Shown: positions 1-9,783, numbered from the stretch's first letter. The stretch is DNA of 64,000 nt from Vibrio porteresiae DSM 19223 (GCF_024347055.1 NZ_AP024895.1:2232001-2296000); one strand, 5' to 3'. Numbers and translations: made by a program. Notes: generated by a model not told the origin, from the letters alone.

Positions 1-2655
1 AACATCTTGAGAAAGGTCAGACACAACCTGATTAGTCTGATCTATTTTTTGATTAACATCTAAGCTTAAAGCAGAAATCGTTTCGTTGACTTCACTAATT
101 TTTTGATCAACTTCGATGTCTATATCACTGGCAATCCCATCTCCTATCTGTTCAATAAGACCAGGGGCCAGCTCTCCAGTGCCGATCTTCCCCTCCAGAT
201 AGCTGAGAATCTCATCTGATGAAGTTGAGGAAACACCGCGAACCCATGCCGTCCATGCACTCACATTTCCTGTTCTATCTAAAATTCTGGCTCTGAACCA
301 AAATTCAACTCCAGCGGCTAAACCAGAAAGCTCATGGCTCTGATCAGGGTAAGCATAATTACCAAGCGTTTGCGCACTATTCCCATCGGAGTTGTCAGCG
401 TATTCAATTTCCGTATATAGCGTATCTTCAGAATCATCGGAAAAAGCCCAATTTAACTGAATAGAAAAAGCCTTGCTCTGTGTAGTAAAAAGCGCTAGCG
501 CTGGCGGCTCACCGTTTTTTCCTGTGATATCGGTAAGCGCTGAAGATGCTGGCACAGAAGCAGTTCCGGCAGCATTGATAGCTCTAACACGAGCTATATA
601 TTGCCCAGTATAAACCCCTTTAACCTGAGTGCTTAGCTGCCCAGTTCTAGGTATTGATACCCATTCGCTATAATCTCGACGCCACTGAACATCATAAGAT
701 ACAGCCCCATCCACTTCATCCCACTTAATCGTCATCGTTGTAACAGCCATCGTCTGCTCAACATGGATGGATTGTGATATTAAAACAGAGCTTGGTGCAG
801 CTTGTCCTCCAACTGGAAGGTTACTAACCGGCCTTTCCTCAAGGCGCGCGCCTGAATCAACATAATCGTATTTATTTAAATTGTAAGCCACGCCAGTGAA
901 CTCATATTCGATAGTATCGCTATCTGACTTTTTGGCGCTAATAATTTGAAAATGCTGACTAGCTAAAGCGTCACTTTCTATTACCCATTGAAAGAAACGC
1001 TCTGGGGTTTCACTAAAAGGTGTAGAAATAACAACATCACGACCAGAAACTTCAAAAATAGTTCGAGCTTCTGATATTCCAGATGGTAGGTTCACCCTAA
1101 TTGTACTTCCAGAACTGAAGTCTATGTCAGAGTCAACGGTAATAGTTAAACCATCACTAGAGACCTCAGAAATCCTTCCTCCGATTCTCGAACCCGATAT
1201 CAACTTATCAGCTACAGAAATGATATTACCGACCTGAGGAATTTCACCGTCCATACCCATTTTAAACGAAACGGTTCTATCGTTATTATTTGTGTAAATA
1301 GCCCATTTACCACGGCGCTGAGCCTCAGACTCTCTCGTACAACCATAGGCGGACAACTCTACAACATTATCGCCATAACGAATTTGAAGATCGTCGTCAT
1401 AAGTTGTTGTAACATCGGTTTCATAAGCGTTGTCGGGGTCATCCCAGCTAACTAGGGCTCTTGTGTACTTAACTCGAGAATCACTGCCAGAATAAGTAAA
1501 CAGGCCATCGATCACGTTAGCATTGGTAATTACATAGTCAGGGTCTCTAGGCATGTCCGCTCGAACCATCATTTGGCTCTGCATCCAATAGACCATTCCT
1601 CTATAAATAGCTGAAATATCTCTTAGAACCTGCCATGCTTCAGTTGCTGTTTGCAGGTAGATATTGCACTCATAGCGATGTTCCATTCCCCCTTTCCCAT
1701 CAGAAACGAGCTGATCGCAATATCGGGCTATATCGTAAAGTTCGAACTTATTTAGAAAACCGGCACCAACACGGTCGCCGATAGAAAAACGGTTTTCTAC
1801 GATCAAATCGTAGGTCACCCAAGCAGGGTTATTCGTGTACGCATATTTAAATCCACCCGTCCACGTACCTGAGTAAACCCTCTCTTCTGGATCGTAATTA
1901 TCAGGAACCCTAACCTTTCTCATCTTTGCATGGACAGCAATCGTCGGAATGTTGTTAAACTGACTAGCGTCAAACTCAACGCCCAGCAACGCGGTATTAG
2001 GATAGCGTAGCTTAAGATCAATAACTTCCGTGATTGCAGCGATGTTCATGGTATCTGCGATGGAACTATCATTCTGATTTGGAGTGATACGAACAACGCG
2101 CACTACCCATGAACTTCCCTCAGGCAAATTTACTCGAGTGCTTCTTTCGTAGGTTGATATTGCATAACCACTAATCGATAAATCAGCCAGGACCTCATAA
2201 GGCCCGCCATCTGTAGAAACTTCGATTCGATACTTAATTTCGTACCCAACAAGGTCTCCATTGCTTTTCTGTCGACGAAGAGCTGGCCAACTAAAACGAA
2301 TAACCACCGCCGACAATTGGCTATCTGTTATAGAGTGCACCCACGGAACATCACTGGTAAGTTCGACGCCGACACTAGTCTCTGACTCCACCCCTGGGAA
2401 GCCGGGTATATAATCCTGATCAACGGTGCCAGGTCGAAAAGCCCAAGATACGCCACTGAAGTTACTGGAACCATTTTCGGAAATTAGCGGCGTCCCATCG
2501 AGGTAAATATCTTTTCCATCCACTCCGCCTTCAAACTCACCCTCTCCAAGCGCTAGCAATATTTTGGCTGTGGCTATTGAGCGTAAGTCGACGTCAGCTT
2601 CGTATGGTGTAGAAGAGCTGCTACTTTTTTTACCAGAGACTACAGGTTTGTTCAT
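1..2655 (-). CDS. Tail tip / host-specificity protein (lambda J-like), 3' part cut by window edge
   Basis: The minus-strand frame is open from an ATG at 2655 to the window edge, giving about 885 residues. The N-terminus (MNKPVVSGKK...) and body follow the lambda gpJ/central tail tip pattern, with fibronectin type III-like segments around residues 620-800. The end visible here is coiled-coil-like, with repeated 'IDQTNQVV' type heptads. By family, this protein forms the tail tip, contacts the receptor and fixes host range. It is the last gene seen of the tail operon and follows gpI by 11 bp. The C-terminal receptor-binding part is outside the window, so the receptor cannot be inferred. Confidence 0.85.
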   Translation of the reverse strand, partial: MNKPVVSGKKSSSSSTPYEADVDLRSIATAKILLALGEGEFEGGVDGKDIYLDGTPLISENGSSNFSGVSWAFRPGTVDQDYIPGFPGVESETSVGVELTSDVPWVHSITDSQLSAVVIRFSWPALRRQKSNGDLVGYEIKYRIEVSTDGGPYEVLADLSISGYAISTYERSTRVNLPEGSSWVVRVVRITPNQNDSSIADTMNIAAITEVIDLKLRYPNTALLGVEFDASQFNNIPTIAVHAKMRKVRVPDNYDPEERVYSGTWTGGFKYAYTNNPAWVTYDLIVENRFSIGDRVGAGFLNKFELYDIARYCDQLVSDGKGGMEHRYECNIYLQTATEAWQVLRDISAIYRGMVYWMQSQMMVRADMPRDPDYVITNANVIDGLFTYSGSDSRVKYTRALVSWDDPDNAYETDVTTTYDDDLQIRYGDNVVELSAYGCTRESEAQRRGKWAIYTNNNDRTVSFKMGMDGEIPQVGNIISVADKLISGSRIGGRISEVSSDGLTITVDSDIDFSSGSTIRVNLPSGISEARTIFEVSGRDVVISTPFSETPERFFQWVIESDALASQHFQIISAKKSDSDTIEYEFTGVAYNLNKYDYVDSGARLEERPVSNLPVGGQAAPSSVLISQSIHVEQTMAVTTMTIKWDEVDGAVSYDVQWRRDYSEWVSIPRTGQLSTQVKGVYTGQYIARVRAINAAGTASVPASSALTDITGKNGEPPALALFTTQSKAFSIQLNWAFSDDSEDTLYTEIEYADNSDGNSAQTLGNYAYPDQSHELSGLAAGVEFWFRARILDRTGNVSAWTAWVRGVSSTSSDEILSYLEGKIGTGELAPGLIEQIGDGIASDIDIEVDQKISEVNETISALSLDVNQKIDQTNQVVSDLSQDV

Positions 2656-2666
2656 AAGGACCTACA

Positions 2667-3272
2667 TTAAGATTTTGTACTGATATCTTCCGCATAAATT
2701 CCGGCACTAATAATCGCGCCGCCTATTCGACGCTCTCCGTACCCAATTCCAACAACACTTCCGGCCGCTGTAGTGTTAACCGCCCCACCAAAGGCATAAC
2801 TAGGATCGCTCTCAGACGAACTCGTACTCTTGGGCTGAGGAGAAAGCATTTGATACAAACCACCGATCGCTAGCGATAGCCCGACACTCGCAGCAGTACC
2901 CCATGCTCCAGCCCCCGCAGCAAATGCCGCGCCAACCCCACCAGTGGCAATAACAGCGGCAGCGATCAAAGCAACACCTAAAACAGTTTGAAATGCGCCA
3001 GCTCTTTTACTGCCCCCAACAACTGGAACAAGCCGGATTTCATTTGTTCCAGCATAAGAGAGCCCATCTTCACCGATATTTTCTCTGTTTCGAAAAATGA
3101 CATAACGAACTCCCTTCTTGGCCTGCTGCCTAATAAATTGCTCGAATCCATCAATCGTGCACTTTAAAGCGGAAAAAGCCTCTCTAGTGGTCCCAGAGTC
3201 CAAATCGTAAACATGATTCCTGCCAAACTGTTTTGCCAGAGATCCTGACAATAAAATGGTGGTAACAGACAT
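2667..3272 (-). CDS. Tail assembly protein (lambda I-like)
   Basis: About 201 residues. I start it at the ATG at 3272 (MSVTTILLSG) because AAGGAG lies 6 nt upstream; a longer frame to 3311 would overlap gpK for no reason. A beta-grasp-like N-terminal half is followed by a glycine/alanine-rich hydrophobic stretch (about residues 95-135) and the conserved C-terminal 'GIGYGERRIGG' pattern typical of the lambda tail assembly I family. By family it acts in assembling the tail tip with J, K and L. It lies in the expected K-I-J order. Confidence 0.85.
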   Translation of the reverse strand: MSVTTILLSGSLAKQFGRNHVYDLDSGTTREAFSALKCTIDGFEQFIRQQAKKGVRYVIFRNRENIGEDGLSYAGTNEIRLVPVVGGSKRAGAFQTVLGVALIAAAVIATGGVGAAFAAGAGAWGTAASVGLSLAIGGLYQMLSPQPKSTSSSESDPSYAFGGAVNTTAAGSVVGIGYGERRIGGAIISAGIYAEDISTKS

Positions 3273-3282
3273 AGGTAACTCC

Positions 3283-4062
3283 TTATTCAATAAGATCACG
3301 GTGGCGAACAATCATTCGGGTGCATCGCAGCCAGAAACCGCCGAAAACATCCCTCTTACTCAACTTGCCATACATGTGCTGAAGTATCATTCCATCCCCC
3401 ACATAGACTGCTGCGTGATTTGCCTTCTTACTCCGTATCTGCATGATGATTACATCACCTTTCTTAAGTTCAAATCCAGCTAAAGCCTCAGGCGAATTTT
3501 CACAGACTTGAAGGAAACCGGCTGACTTAAAATTATCTAAGTAAAGATCTTCCCCTCTTTCCCACCAGCCATCATTTCTCTCATAATCTGGGATATCAAT
3601 ATCCAACTCTGATGAGAAATAATCTCTAATCAATCCATAACAGTCCCAAATTCCATGAACAAATTGCCTTCCAATCAACGGCGGCGAGTCGGTTAGAGGG
3701 GCAAACTGGAATAAGTCACCTTCTGGCCAACTAAAAATCAGCCAATTAGCCAAGGGAAATTCACTATGTAAGCTGTAAGCCTTTGCCAGATCTGTCGGGC
3801 TTGGTCTACTTGAGGAATCAGGATGGCTATGACATATACCGATAATCTCGCCAATGTCTTCACATGTGGCAATATCAATAGGATTGATTACAAAATCACT
3901 CTCTGGGGTGGGAGATGTATTTCTACAGGGCATATAAACCTGACTATCTCCCTGTTGGACAATTAAGCCACAGCACTCTTTGGGGTACTCAGCCTTAGCG
4001 TGCTGCATGAATTTTTGATTAGCTTCTGCTCTGCCGTTAACAGGGCTCATCATTGCTTCCAC
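3283..4062 (-). CDS. Tail tip assembly protein with JAMM and NlpC/P60 domains (lambda K-like)
   Basis: 259 residues with two domains. The N-terminal Mov34/JAMM metallopeptidase-like part has the complete HxH-x7-S-x2-D signature (HSHPDSSSRPSPTD). The C-terminal NlpC/P60 part has its catalytic Cys in 'DCYGL' and His in 'NHAAVYVGDG'. Lambda K has the same fusion and is thought to process the tail tip or cut peptidoglycan at entry. The start is GTG with GGAGG close upstream (4 nt); an ATG nine bases further in is the alternative. Both active-site motifs look intact. Confidence 0.88.
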   Translation of the reverse strand: MEAMMSPVNGRAEANQKFMQHAKAEYPKECCGLIVQQGDSQVYMPCRNTSPTPESDFVINPIDIATCEDIGEIIGICHSHPDSSSRPSPTDLAKAYSLHSEFPLANWLIFSWPEGDLFQFAPLTDSPPLIGRQFVHGIWDCYGLIRDYFSSELDIDIPDYERNDGWWERGEDLYLDNFKSAGFLQVCENSPEALAGFELKKGDVIIMQIRSKKANHAAVYVGDGMILQHMYGKLSKRDVFGGFWLRCTRMIVRHRDLIE

Positions 4063-4090
4063 AATTCCTCCAGGAGGGATAAATTGGCCA

Positions 4091-4130
4091 GAAAAAACAA
4101 ACCCTGAAGCACCATTAGCACCTCAGGGTT
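4091..4130 (-). terminator. Intrinsic terminator between the L and K tail genes
   Basis: An 8-bp inverted repeat AACCCTGA/TCAGGGTT (4100-4107 and 4123-4130) is followed on the minus strand by a T-rich run. It lies in the 87-bp gap between L and K, so it probably attenuates tail-tip gene expression rather than ending the late transcript. Confidence 0.6.
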
Positions 4131-4149
4131 ATTATCTCGTTAGAGTTCT

Positions 4150-4896
4150 TTATCGCTTAATGAGTCTTACTGCTGGAAATCCTCCATGAGGCAGTTGGTT
4201 GTTTTCACCAAACCGCACCTTGCAACCAGCAAGGGTTCCAGAGCATTTATCCAAAGAAGGATCATCCGTCGGCTTATCATCTACGGTATACATTTGCTCG
4301 CCAGAATAACCGCAATCAGCCCCTCTGTACTGACCTTTGATGCACCACTGGCAATAAGCAGTCATTTTGCGACCTATCTTCATTCCACCTACATCCGCGG
4401 GGCTGGCTAACTCAAATGTAACCTGATTCTTGTCTTCCGAAGATTTTCGGCTAATGTACCAAAGCTCAACACTTTCCTGATCAGGATCGGCATCATCATT
4501 ACCACCGGGGAAGTTATCCGAATCCAGATATTTTTTTAATGTGCGGTGTATAGTTACTTTAGCCTGGGACATATCTTGATACGCCAAGCATAATGCCGTT
4601 ATAGAGCTGTCTACGTTAGCAACAGAAAGTGATGGTGATGCCGGTGAGCCATCACTATTTGACTCAAGGCCTGAGATTGAAGCGGGCCAAGTGAAGTAAT
4701 CACGGCCTTGCCAAACTATTTTACTTAAAGGAAGCTCGTCACCACTTGATATTGCAGAGCGAATTTCTTCCTCAGTATACCCTTGAAGATGAGATTGAAA
4801 TCTAAGAACATCAGCTCCAAAATCAGTGCCGTCTATTTCAATCAGTACGAGCTCATTGCCAGGATCTAATTTTTGAATATCAGCTGTTAATGACAT
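4150..4896 (-). CDS. Minor tail protein with Cys cluster (lambda L-like)
   Basis: 248 residues. The N-terminal 150 residues follow the lambda L beta domain. The C-terminus carries four cysteines (CQWC, DCGYSG, DKCSGTLAGC region), the arrangement by which lambda gpL holds an iron-sulfur cluster. By family it forms the tip complex between M and K/I/J. It is 8 bp from M and separated from K by an intrinsic terminator. Confidence 0.85.
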   Translation of the reverse strand: MSLTADIQKLDPGNELVLIEIDGTDFGADVLRFQSHLQGYTEEEIRSAISSGDELPLSKIVWQGRDYFTWPASISGLESNSDGSPASPSLSVANVDSSITALCLAYQDMSQAKVTIHRTLKKYLDSDNFPGGNDDADPDQESVELWYISRKSSEDKNQVTFELASPADVGGMKIGRKMTAYCQWCIKGQYRGADCGYSGEQMYTVDDKPTDDPSLDKCSGTLAGCKVRFGENNQLPHGGFPAVRLIKR

Positions 4897-4904
4897 GATT
4901 CCTC

Positions 4905-5243
4905 TTATGAATAAAAAACCTCTTCAAAGGTGGCAGTTATTCTGTAAATACCTGCACCTAAAGGCTGGCATGAGTATGACGGCACGGTGAAAAGCTTAAG
5001 TCCAGATAATGGAGGCTTCCATGCGAACGCTTTATGACCTTCATGCTCATCAAAGAAGCGAATGATTTCATCAGCTTCTGACTTCACTTTTGTGAAGGTT
5101 AGGGGCCAATTTTGCCTTTTGTTGTTGATACCATCACCCGCAGTTTGGGTATAACCATCCCCAAACTGCGCCGTTCTTAAACGAAACTCAAATGAGCCAG
5201 AGGCTTGAGCATCTGCGCAATGAGTGAATTCAGATATTGCCAT
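4905..5243 (-). CDS. Minor tail protein (lambda M-like)
   Basis: 112 residues. It shows the gpM/distal tail family features: an N-terminal 'FRLRTAQFGDGYTQTAGDGINN' type segment and C-terminal 'YRITATFEEVF'. It joins the tape measure/tube end to the tip. The start codon directly follows the tape-measure stop, as expected for tightly packed tail genes. Confidence 0.85.
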   Translation of the reverse strand: MAISEFTHCADAQASGSFEFRLRTAQFGDGYTQTAGDGINNKRQNWPLTFTKVKSEADEIIRFFDEHEGHKAFAWKPPLSGLKLFTVPSYSCQPLGAGIYRITATFEEVFYS

Positions 5244-8200
5244 TTATCGTCCTTTCATCGCTCGCCAAATAGTACCGCCAGGTTGCAGTTGTTTTGCAAT
5301 TTCAGCTTTAGCTCCAGCTCGCGCAGAATCGGCATAAGCTTTTGCTAAACCTTGTGAGTCATTGTTACTACTTTCGGAGTCAGAAACGTTAATTTGTTGC
5401 TGTATCACAACGCTTGAACTTTGACCGCTAGAAGATGCAGAAGAAGAGCCAATAGCAGAACCAACAACTCCACCCGAGGCATAGCCAGTGAGACCGCTTG
5501 TGTAGCCAGACATGCCCTTTCTCATAGCTTCAACGATGCCAACGCCACCAGCTCTATTTACATCATCCTGCGACCACACCACCTCACCCTTGTGGACAAT
5601 TCCAGCGGGTTCATATTTACCACCCGCTCCTGTGTATCCGCCTGTAGAGTACATGGGACCTATAGAACCAACATCAATAGAAGCCCCCATCCCAGCGCTA
5701 TAATCAACACCAGGTGCTGGGGTAGTAAAAAGGCTACCGATAGCCGAAGTAGCTGACGAAAGCAGGCCAGCCGCCGCTTGTTGAGAAGCTATTCTCACCA
5801 TGTCCTTTATGATGGCATCCGCAAAATCTTTAAAGGAGGCTTTTCCTGTTAAAGCGAAATCCGCGATGGTGTCAGCCATTTCGTTAAACATGCCAGTGAA
5901 GAACTGCTTGGAAATTGTTGCCGCTTTGCGTGACTCGTTAACATAGTCTTTCATGGCGGCCTGAAACCCATTGGTCCAGTCAGATTCATACTCGTCAACC
6001 TGAGCGTAGTAATCCCTATTAGCCTCAAGGCGATCAGATAAACTTTTTTGGAGTATACTCTTCTGCTTATCAAGCTCTTCTTGAGAAATTTTTCCAGAAA
6101 CCTGATCTGAGGTGGCTGCTTGTATTTGCTTGGCAATATCTTTTCGGATGCTTAATTCATCTTTAAGCTGTTTGTTCTGATCGCCATCCAAACCCTGATT
6201 AGCCAATGCATCACTATACTTTGCCATTTCGGCAGCTAATGTAGCATCTGCAGCTGACTGCATGTTTTGAGTGCGAGATAACTGCTCTTTTAGCTTTATC
6301 TCGTTCTCTACCGCTATATTCTTTTGAAGCTGAGACCGAATCGCGTCTTCACTGGCTAAAAGGCTTTTTTGATCTGCAGTAAGGGTTTGTTTTGACTTGA
6401 TGTCAGCAATTTTCTGCTCAAATTTTGCCAAAGTTTCTCGTGATGAAGCCAACTTGGTATTAGTGCTTAATTGTTCGTTAAAGACAGATTCTTGTTCTCT
6501 TAGGCTCTGCAGCATTTTGGTTGCAGCATCTTCCGTTGCCTTGGTGGGTTTGAATCTATCATTAATTGCTTTTGTGGTTTTTGATACCAGCTCTGGGTCC
6601 AGCAACTTACTGTCAGGGTTAACAAGTCGAATGGCTTCAAGGTTATCTTTGTAATCTTTTAATGCCTTATTCCGCTTCTCGTCTTTGGTAAGAGTATCAT
6701 TCTTTAGCTTCTCGACCTCCTTCATCGCCTCAATAGCTTTAGCGTTGAGTTCGTTAAACTCTGCCTGCTTTTGGTTTTCTTTTACATCAAGCTCAAGCTT
6801 AGACTTCTTGGCCTTATTAAGCTCCAACTCTTGTTCTAACTGAGCCTTCCTGTCAGATAGGTTTACGATGGTATAGCTGGTTAGACCATCACCAGAATTG
6901 AGCTTATATTTATCTCCTGAAGCAAGAAGTGATTCTGTTTCTTGCAACGCTTTTAAATTGGATGCTATTTTTTGATTTACAGCATCCAATTGCTGTTCTG
7001 TAGTTTCTTTACGAAACACATCAAGCACGCCATCCCAAGCTTCAGCAGTAGCTGATTTTATCTGCTTCCATTTCTTCTCAATCTCTCCCAGGTCACCATT
7101 TATTTTGGTGGTCCTTTCCGAAATGGTTTCTTGGTATGTTTTGAATGCTAGAGTTACAGCCTCCTGCTCCTTTCCTTGAGATTTAAGAGATTGAATCTGC
7201 TCATAGACAGAGGCCGTGAGGAAATTTTGATTTTCATTGAGATCTTCGATCGCTTTAACTGGATCTTTCGATAGTTTAGTAAACTCTGCAATAGTCTCAG
7301 AAACGGCCTTTCCTGTGGCAGATTCCATCTGAATAGCGGCAAGGCTAACTGATTCAATCTGCTGTGCGGTAAATTTACCGGTGCTTGCAACCTCGGCGAT
7401 TACAGCTGCAGCATTGTGCTGAGTACCAGATACAGCGTCAATCCTCTTGGCCATGTTTTGCAGATCGCTAACTGTGGCACCCGCTGCATTACCAGTGAGA
7501 ATCAGGGCATTTCTATATTTATCGGCTTCCTTAGTACCCTGATAATACGCCACCGCAAGCCCAACACCTGCGGCAGCTGCCAATGTATATGGATTTATAA
7601 GCCCGACAATATACCCCGCCATCGCTCGCGCAGCTGGGCCAATACCACCAAACATGTCCTTTAACTGTCCACCTTGTTGCAGTAAAACAGTTAAGGGTTG
7701 CTGGCCTCCTTGTAACGAAACCACTATATCAGTGAACTGAGCGGGCAATCCTCGTAAGGCAAATTGCATTTCCTTCGCTGATTTAGCACTCTTGTCATAA
7801 GCAGCACTATTCTCAATAATATGTTTCTTGTTTGCTTCAAGTTGAGAATTCAATTTAGAAAATTGATTTTGATCGATAAGCCCGTCAGACAATGACTTTT
7901 TCAACAGCGCCTGAGAAGAAGCAATATTATTCAACTCATGCGAGACAGGATCTAGAGCCGCTGAGAGTCGATTTAGCTCTTTAACTTGATCTTGCGTGGC
8001 CTTTTCAGCTTGTCTCTGTGCAGCCGCGGTACCATCAATTTCTTCTCGCATTAGCTTGAGCTTGGCAGATCCTTTTGTCAGCTCATCTTGACTGACAATG
8101 CCAGATGCAAAGCCTGAAGAAAGCTGAGCCTGCTTAGCATCAATTTCGGCTAATTTAGTCGAGTACGGATCTAAAGACGCAACCAACTCTCTAGTTTGCG

Positions 8201-8546
8201 CTATTTGCTTTTCCTGCTCAGCCTGCAACCTCTTTGATGCAGCCGCGCTCCCATCAACCCCAGCCCGCATTTCTTGAAGCTTTTCGATGTATCCATCAAA
8301 ATCATCTTGCGAGAGAGTCCCTTCTTTTCTGTGCTTCCGGAGTTTTTCCTCCATTTTATCCAGGCGATCGTATTCCGCAACAACAGGGTCTATTTGACCG
8401 ATCAGCCGTGATAGTTCGTCTCTTTGCTTTTTCGCTGCTTTCTCTGTACGCTCGAGAGCTCTTTCAGCTCTGCCTGCGCCCTCGGTAAAGCTTCCAGTGT
8501 TCAACACCATATTTACGGTGAGATTACCTAATGATCGTGACGCCAT
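5244..8546 (-). CDS. Tail length tape-measure protein (lambda H-like)
   Basis: 1100 residues, the longest gene in the prophage, just downstream of the tail chaperones as in all siphoviruses. The first 250 residues contain three diverged copies of a 75-residue helical unit (each starting near 'L..LDP.S.EL' and including 'G.I.QD.F'). A hydrophobic segment near 300-345 and long coiled coils (520-830) follow. The C-terminus has the tape-measure 'FKDFADAIIKDMVRIASQQA' region and the Gly-rich 'GKYEPAGIVHKGEVV' motif. It sets tail length and probably helps DNA pass into the cell. Confidence 0.93.
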   Translation of the reverse strand: MASRSLGNLTVNMVLNTGSFTEGAGRAERALERTEKAAKKQRDELSRLIGQIDPVVAEYDRLDKMEEKLRKHRKEGTLSQDDFDGYIEKLQEMRAGVDGSAAASKRLQAEQEKQIAQTRELVASLDPYSTKLAEIDAKQAQLSSGFASGIVSQDELTKGSAKLKLMREEIDGTAAAQRQAEKATQDQVKELNRLSAALDPVSHELNNIASSQALLKKSLSDGLIDQNQFSKLNSQLEANKKHIIENSAAYDKSAKSAKEMQFALRGLPAQFTDIVVSLQGGQQPLTVLLQQGGQLKDMFGGIGPAARAMAGYIVGLINPYTLAAAAGVGLAVAYYQGTKEADKYRNALILTGNAAGATVSDLQNMAKRIDAVSGTQHNAAAVIAEVASTGKFTAQQIESVSLAAIQMESATGKAVSETIAEFTKLSKDPVKAIEDLNENQNFLTASVYEQIQSLKSQGKEQEAVTLAFKTYQETISERTTKINGDLGEIEKKWKQIKSATAEAWDGVLDVFRKETTEQQLDAVNQKIASNLKALQETESLLASGDKYKLNSGDGLTSYTIVNLSDRKAQLEQELELNKAKKSKLELDVKENQKQAEFNELNAKAIEAMKEVEKLKNDTLTKDEKRNKALKDYKDNLEAIRLVNPDSKLLDPELVSKTTKAINDRFKPTKATEDAATKMLQSLREQESVFNEQLSTNTKLASSRETLAKFEQKIADIKSKQTLTADQKSLLASEDAIRSQLQKNIAVENEIKLKEQLSRTQNMQSAADATLAAEMAKYSDALANQGLDGDQNKQLKDELSIRKDIAKQIQAATSDQVSGKISQEELDKQKSILQKSLSDRLEANRDYYAQVDEYESDWTNGFQAAMKDYVNESRKAATISKQFFTGMFNEMADTIADFALTGKASFKDFADAIIKDMVRIASQQAAAGLLSSATSAIGSLFTTPAPGVDYSAGMGASIDVGSIGPMYSTGGYTGAGGKYEPAGIVHKGEVVWSQDDVNRAGGVGIVEAMRKGMSGYTSGLTGYASGGVVGSAIGSSSASSSGQSSSVVIQQQINVSDSESSNNDSQGLAKAYADSARAGAKAEIAKQLQPGGTIWRAMKGR

Positions 8547-8581
8547 GAACCATCTTTCCCGAGACTAACGCGGCATTTCCG

Positions 8582-8827
8582 CTACTTATTACTTTCATTA
8601 CGCTTAGCAACACTCTTAAGCGCGGCAAAAATATCATCTATGCTTGCTTCTTTGTCTTCCTTAGGAACTTCGTACAATTTGAAATCAGAAAGAGCCAGAG
8701 AGCCCGACTGATCCTTAATGCTGTGCGCAATACCAAAGTAAGGCATAAATGCCTCCAGCATATCCACTGATCGGCGCTGCATAGACAAAGGGCCATTTTT
8801 CATCCTATAAGACTGCCAAGTAAGCAC
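8582..8827 (-). CDS. Tail chaperone T region, probably made as a G-T frameshift fusion
   Basis: 81 residues from a GTG, but the same frame is open well upstream into the G gene and reads on as a smooth protein (LEGAKQNLTYKEVLTWQSYR). In lambda, T has no start of its own and is made as gpGT by a -1 frameshift. The same layout here (G stop at 8839, T in the -1 frame, no ribosome site before the GTG) supports a G-T fusion. It would recruit the tape measure and tube protein during tail assembly. Confidence 0.75.
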   Translation of the reverse strand: MLTWQSYRMKNGPLSMQRRSVDMLEAFMPYFGIAHSIKDQSGSLALSDFKLYEVPKEDKEASIDDIFAALKSVAKRNESNK

Positions 8828-8838
8828 TTCTTTATAGG

Positions 8839-9285
8839 TTAGGTTTTGCTTTGCTCCTTCGAGCGTGTTTCCGCCGATTCCTGCGAGGACGAGGTCACAC
8901 CAGAACTCATCATCGGCTGAGATTGCTTTGGGTCAGCTTCTAAACCCAAACCATTTACCTCATAAATCACTGCCAGAAGGGCCATTGATAAACCAGCGCA
9001 CATAGGACCATGGTCTTCGTTCCCAATTACATCGCCAACATGAAATATTGGCTTACCTTCTGCATCAACTATGCTCGAAGATATTTTTGAAGCGATAGCC
9101 AAATCACTTTCTTTTGCAGATTTACTTTCTTCAATCAATGTTAAGAAAGATTTTTTCCGCACGTAAACAATGGCTTTAAAAGACTCATCGCGGCCATCAA
9201 CCATCCATTCTATTTCTTTACGCTCTGGTTTAGCCGGTGCGAAGGCACCGGCTGTTTTTAGCATATCGACACTAAGTTGTTGCAT
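8839..9285 (-). CDS. Tail assembly chaperone (lambda G-like)
   Basis: 148 residues from the ATG at 9285 (MQQLSVDMLK), preceded by GGAG at 5 nt; a TTG five codons upstream is less likely. It lies between the tail tube gene and the tape measure, the fixed position of the G chaperone. The C-terminal 20 residues are Ser/Gln/Glu-rich and unstructured, ending at an A-rich site where a -1 shift would enter T. Confidence 0.8.
   Translation of the reverse strand: MQQLSVDMLKTAGAFAPAKPERKEIEWMVDGRDESFKAIVYVRKKSFLTLIEESKSAKESDLAIASKISSSIVDAEGKPIFHVGDVIGNEDHGPMCAGLSMALLAVIYEVNGLGLEADPKQSQPMMSSGVTSSSQESAETRSKEQSKT
8843..8849 (-). promoter_or_regulatory. Candidate -1 frameshift site at the G/T junction
   Basis: On the minus strand GCAAAAC directly precedes the G stop codon, and slippage by -1 there enters the open T frame. 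It is not the lambda heptamer (GGGAAAG), so the exact slip point is uncertain. The GGCGGAAAC stretch about 30 nt upstream is the other candidate. Confidence 0.45.
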
Positions 9286-9300
9286 GTTGTCTCCATTCAA

Positions 9301-9783
9301 TTAGGCTGATTTTGGAACTAGAACCGGGTCACCTGATATTTGAATACCAACTGTTGATTGAACAACCGCATTCAAAGCGAAGCTGAAAGGATAGCTGTTC
9401 ATGAATCCAACAAATGGAATCCAACTTCTAGTCTCAGGCAAGTCCCATTGATGCTTGCCATCGCTATCGAGAACAATAAGAGGTTTGATATCTTTTCCGT
9501 CACCCCACCCTAAGGCCCACTCTAGTTTAGTTCCTGCTGTTTTTAGCTGATGTAAGCGCACATGACTTCCGTCAGAAGGATCTACGTTGATGCCAAAACT
9601 TGCTGTTCCGGGAGTCGCCAATCCACTTTCATAGTCACGGGCATCGGCCTCCAAACAGGTCGTTTCAATTTGCTCAATGGTCGAGTCAATACCATCAATA
9701 GAGGTAACACAACTGACCGCAAGCAACGAACCGTCTGCTGGGTCAATGGCATACAGTTGCGTGCCCTGGGTTTTTATTGCCAT
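9301..9783 (-). CDS. Major tail tube protein
   Basis: 160 residues with no membrane segment. The beta-rich pattern (GTQLYAIDP..., ALGWGDGKD...) and position directly upstream of the G/T chaperones and downstream of the tail terminator identify it as the tail tube subunit (lambda V role, phage TTP family). A GGAG-like site precedes the ATG. It is the main structural component of the tail. Confidence 0.85.
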   Translation of the reverse strand: MAIKTQGTQLYAIDPADGSLLAVSCVTSIDGIDSTIEQIETTCLEADARDYESGLATPGTASFGINVDPSDGSHVRLHQLKTAGTKLEWALGWGDGKDIKPLIVLDSDGKHQWDLPETRSWIPFVGFMNSYPFSFALNAVVQSTVGIQISGDPVLVPKSA

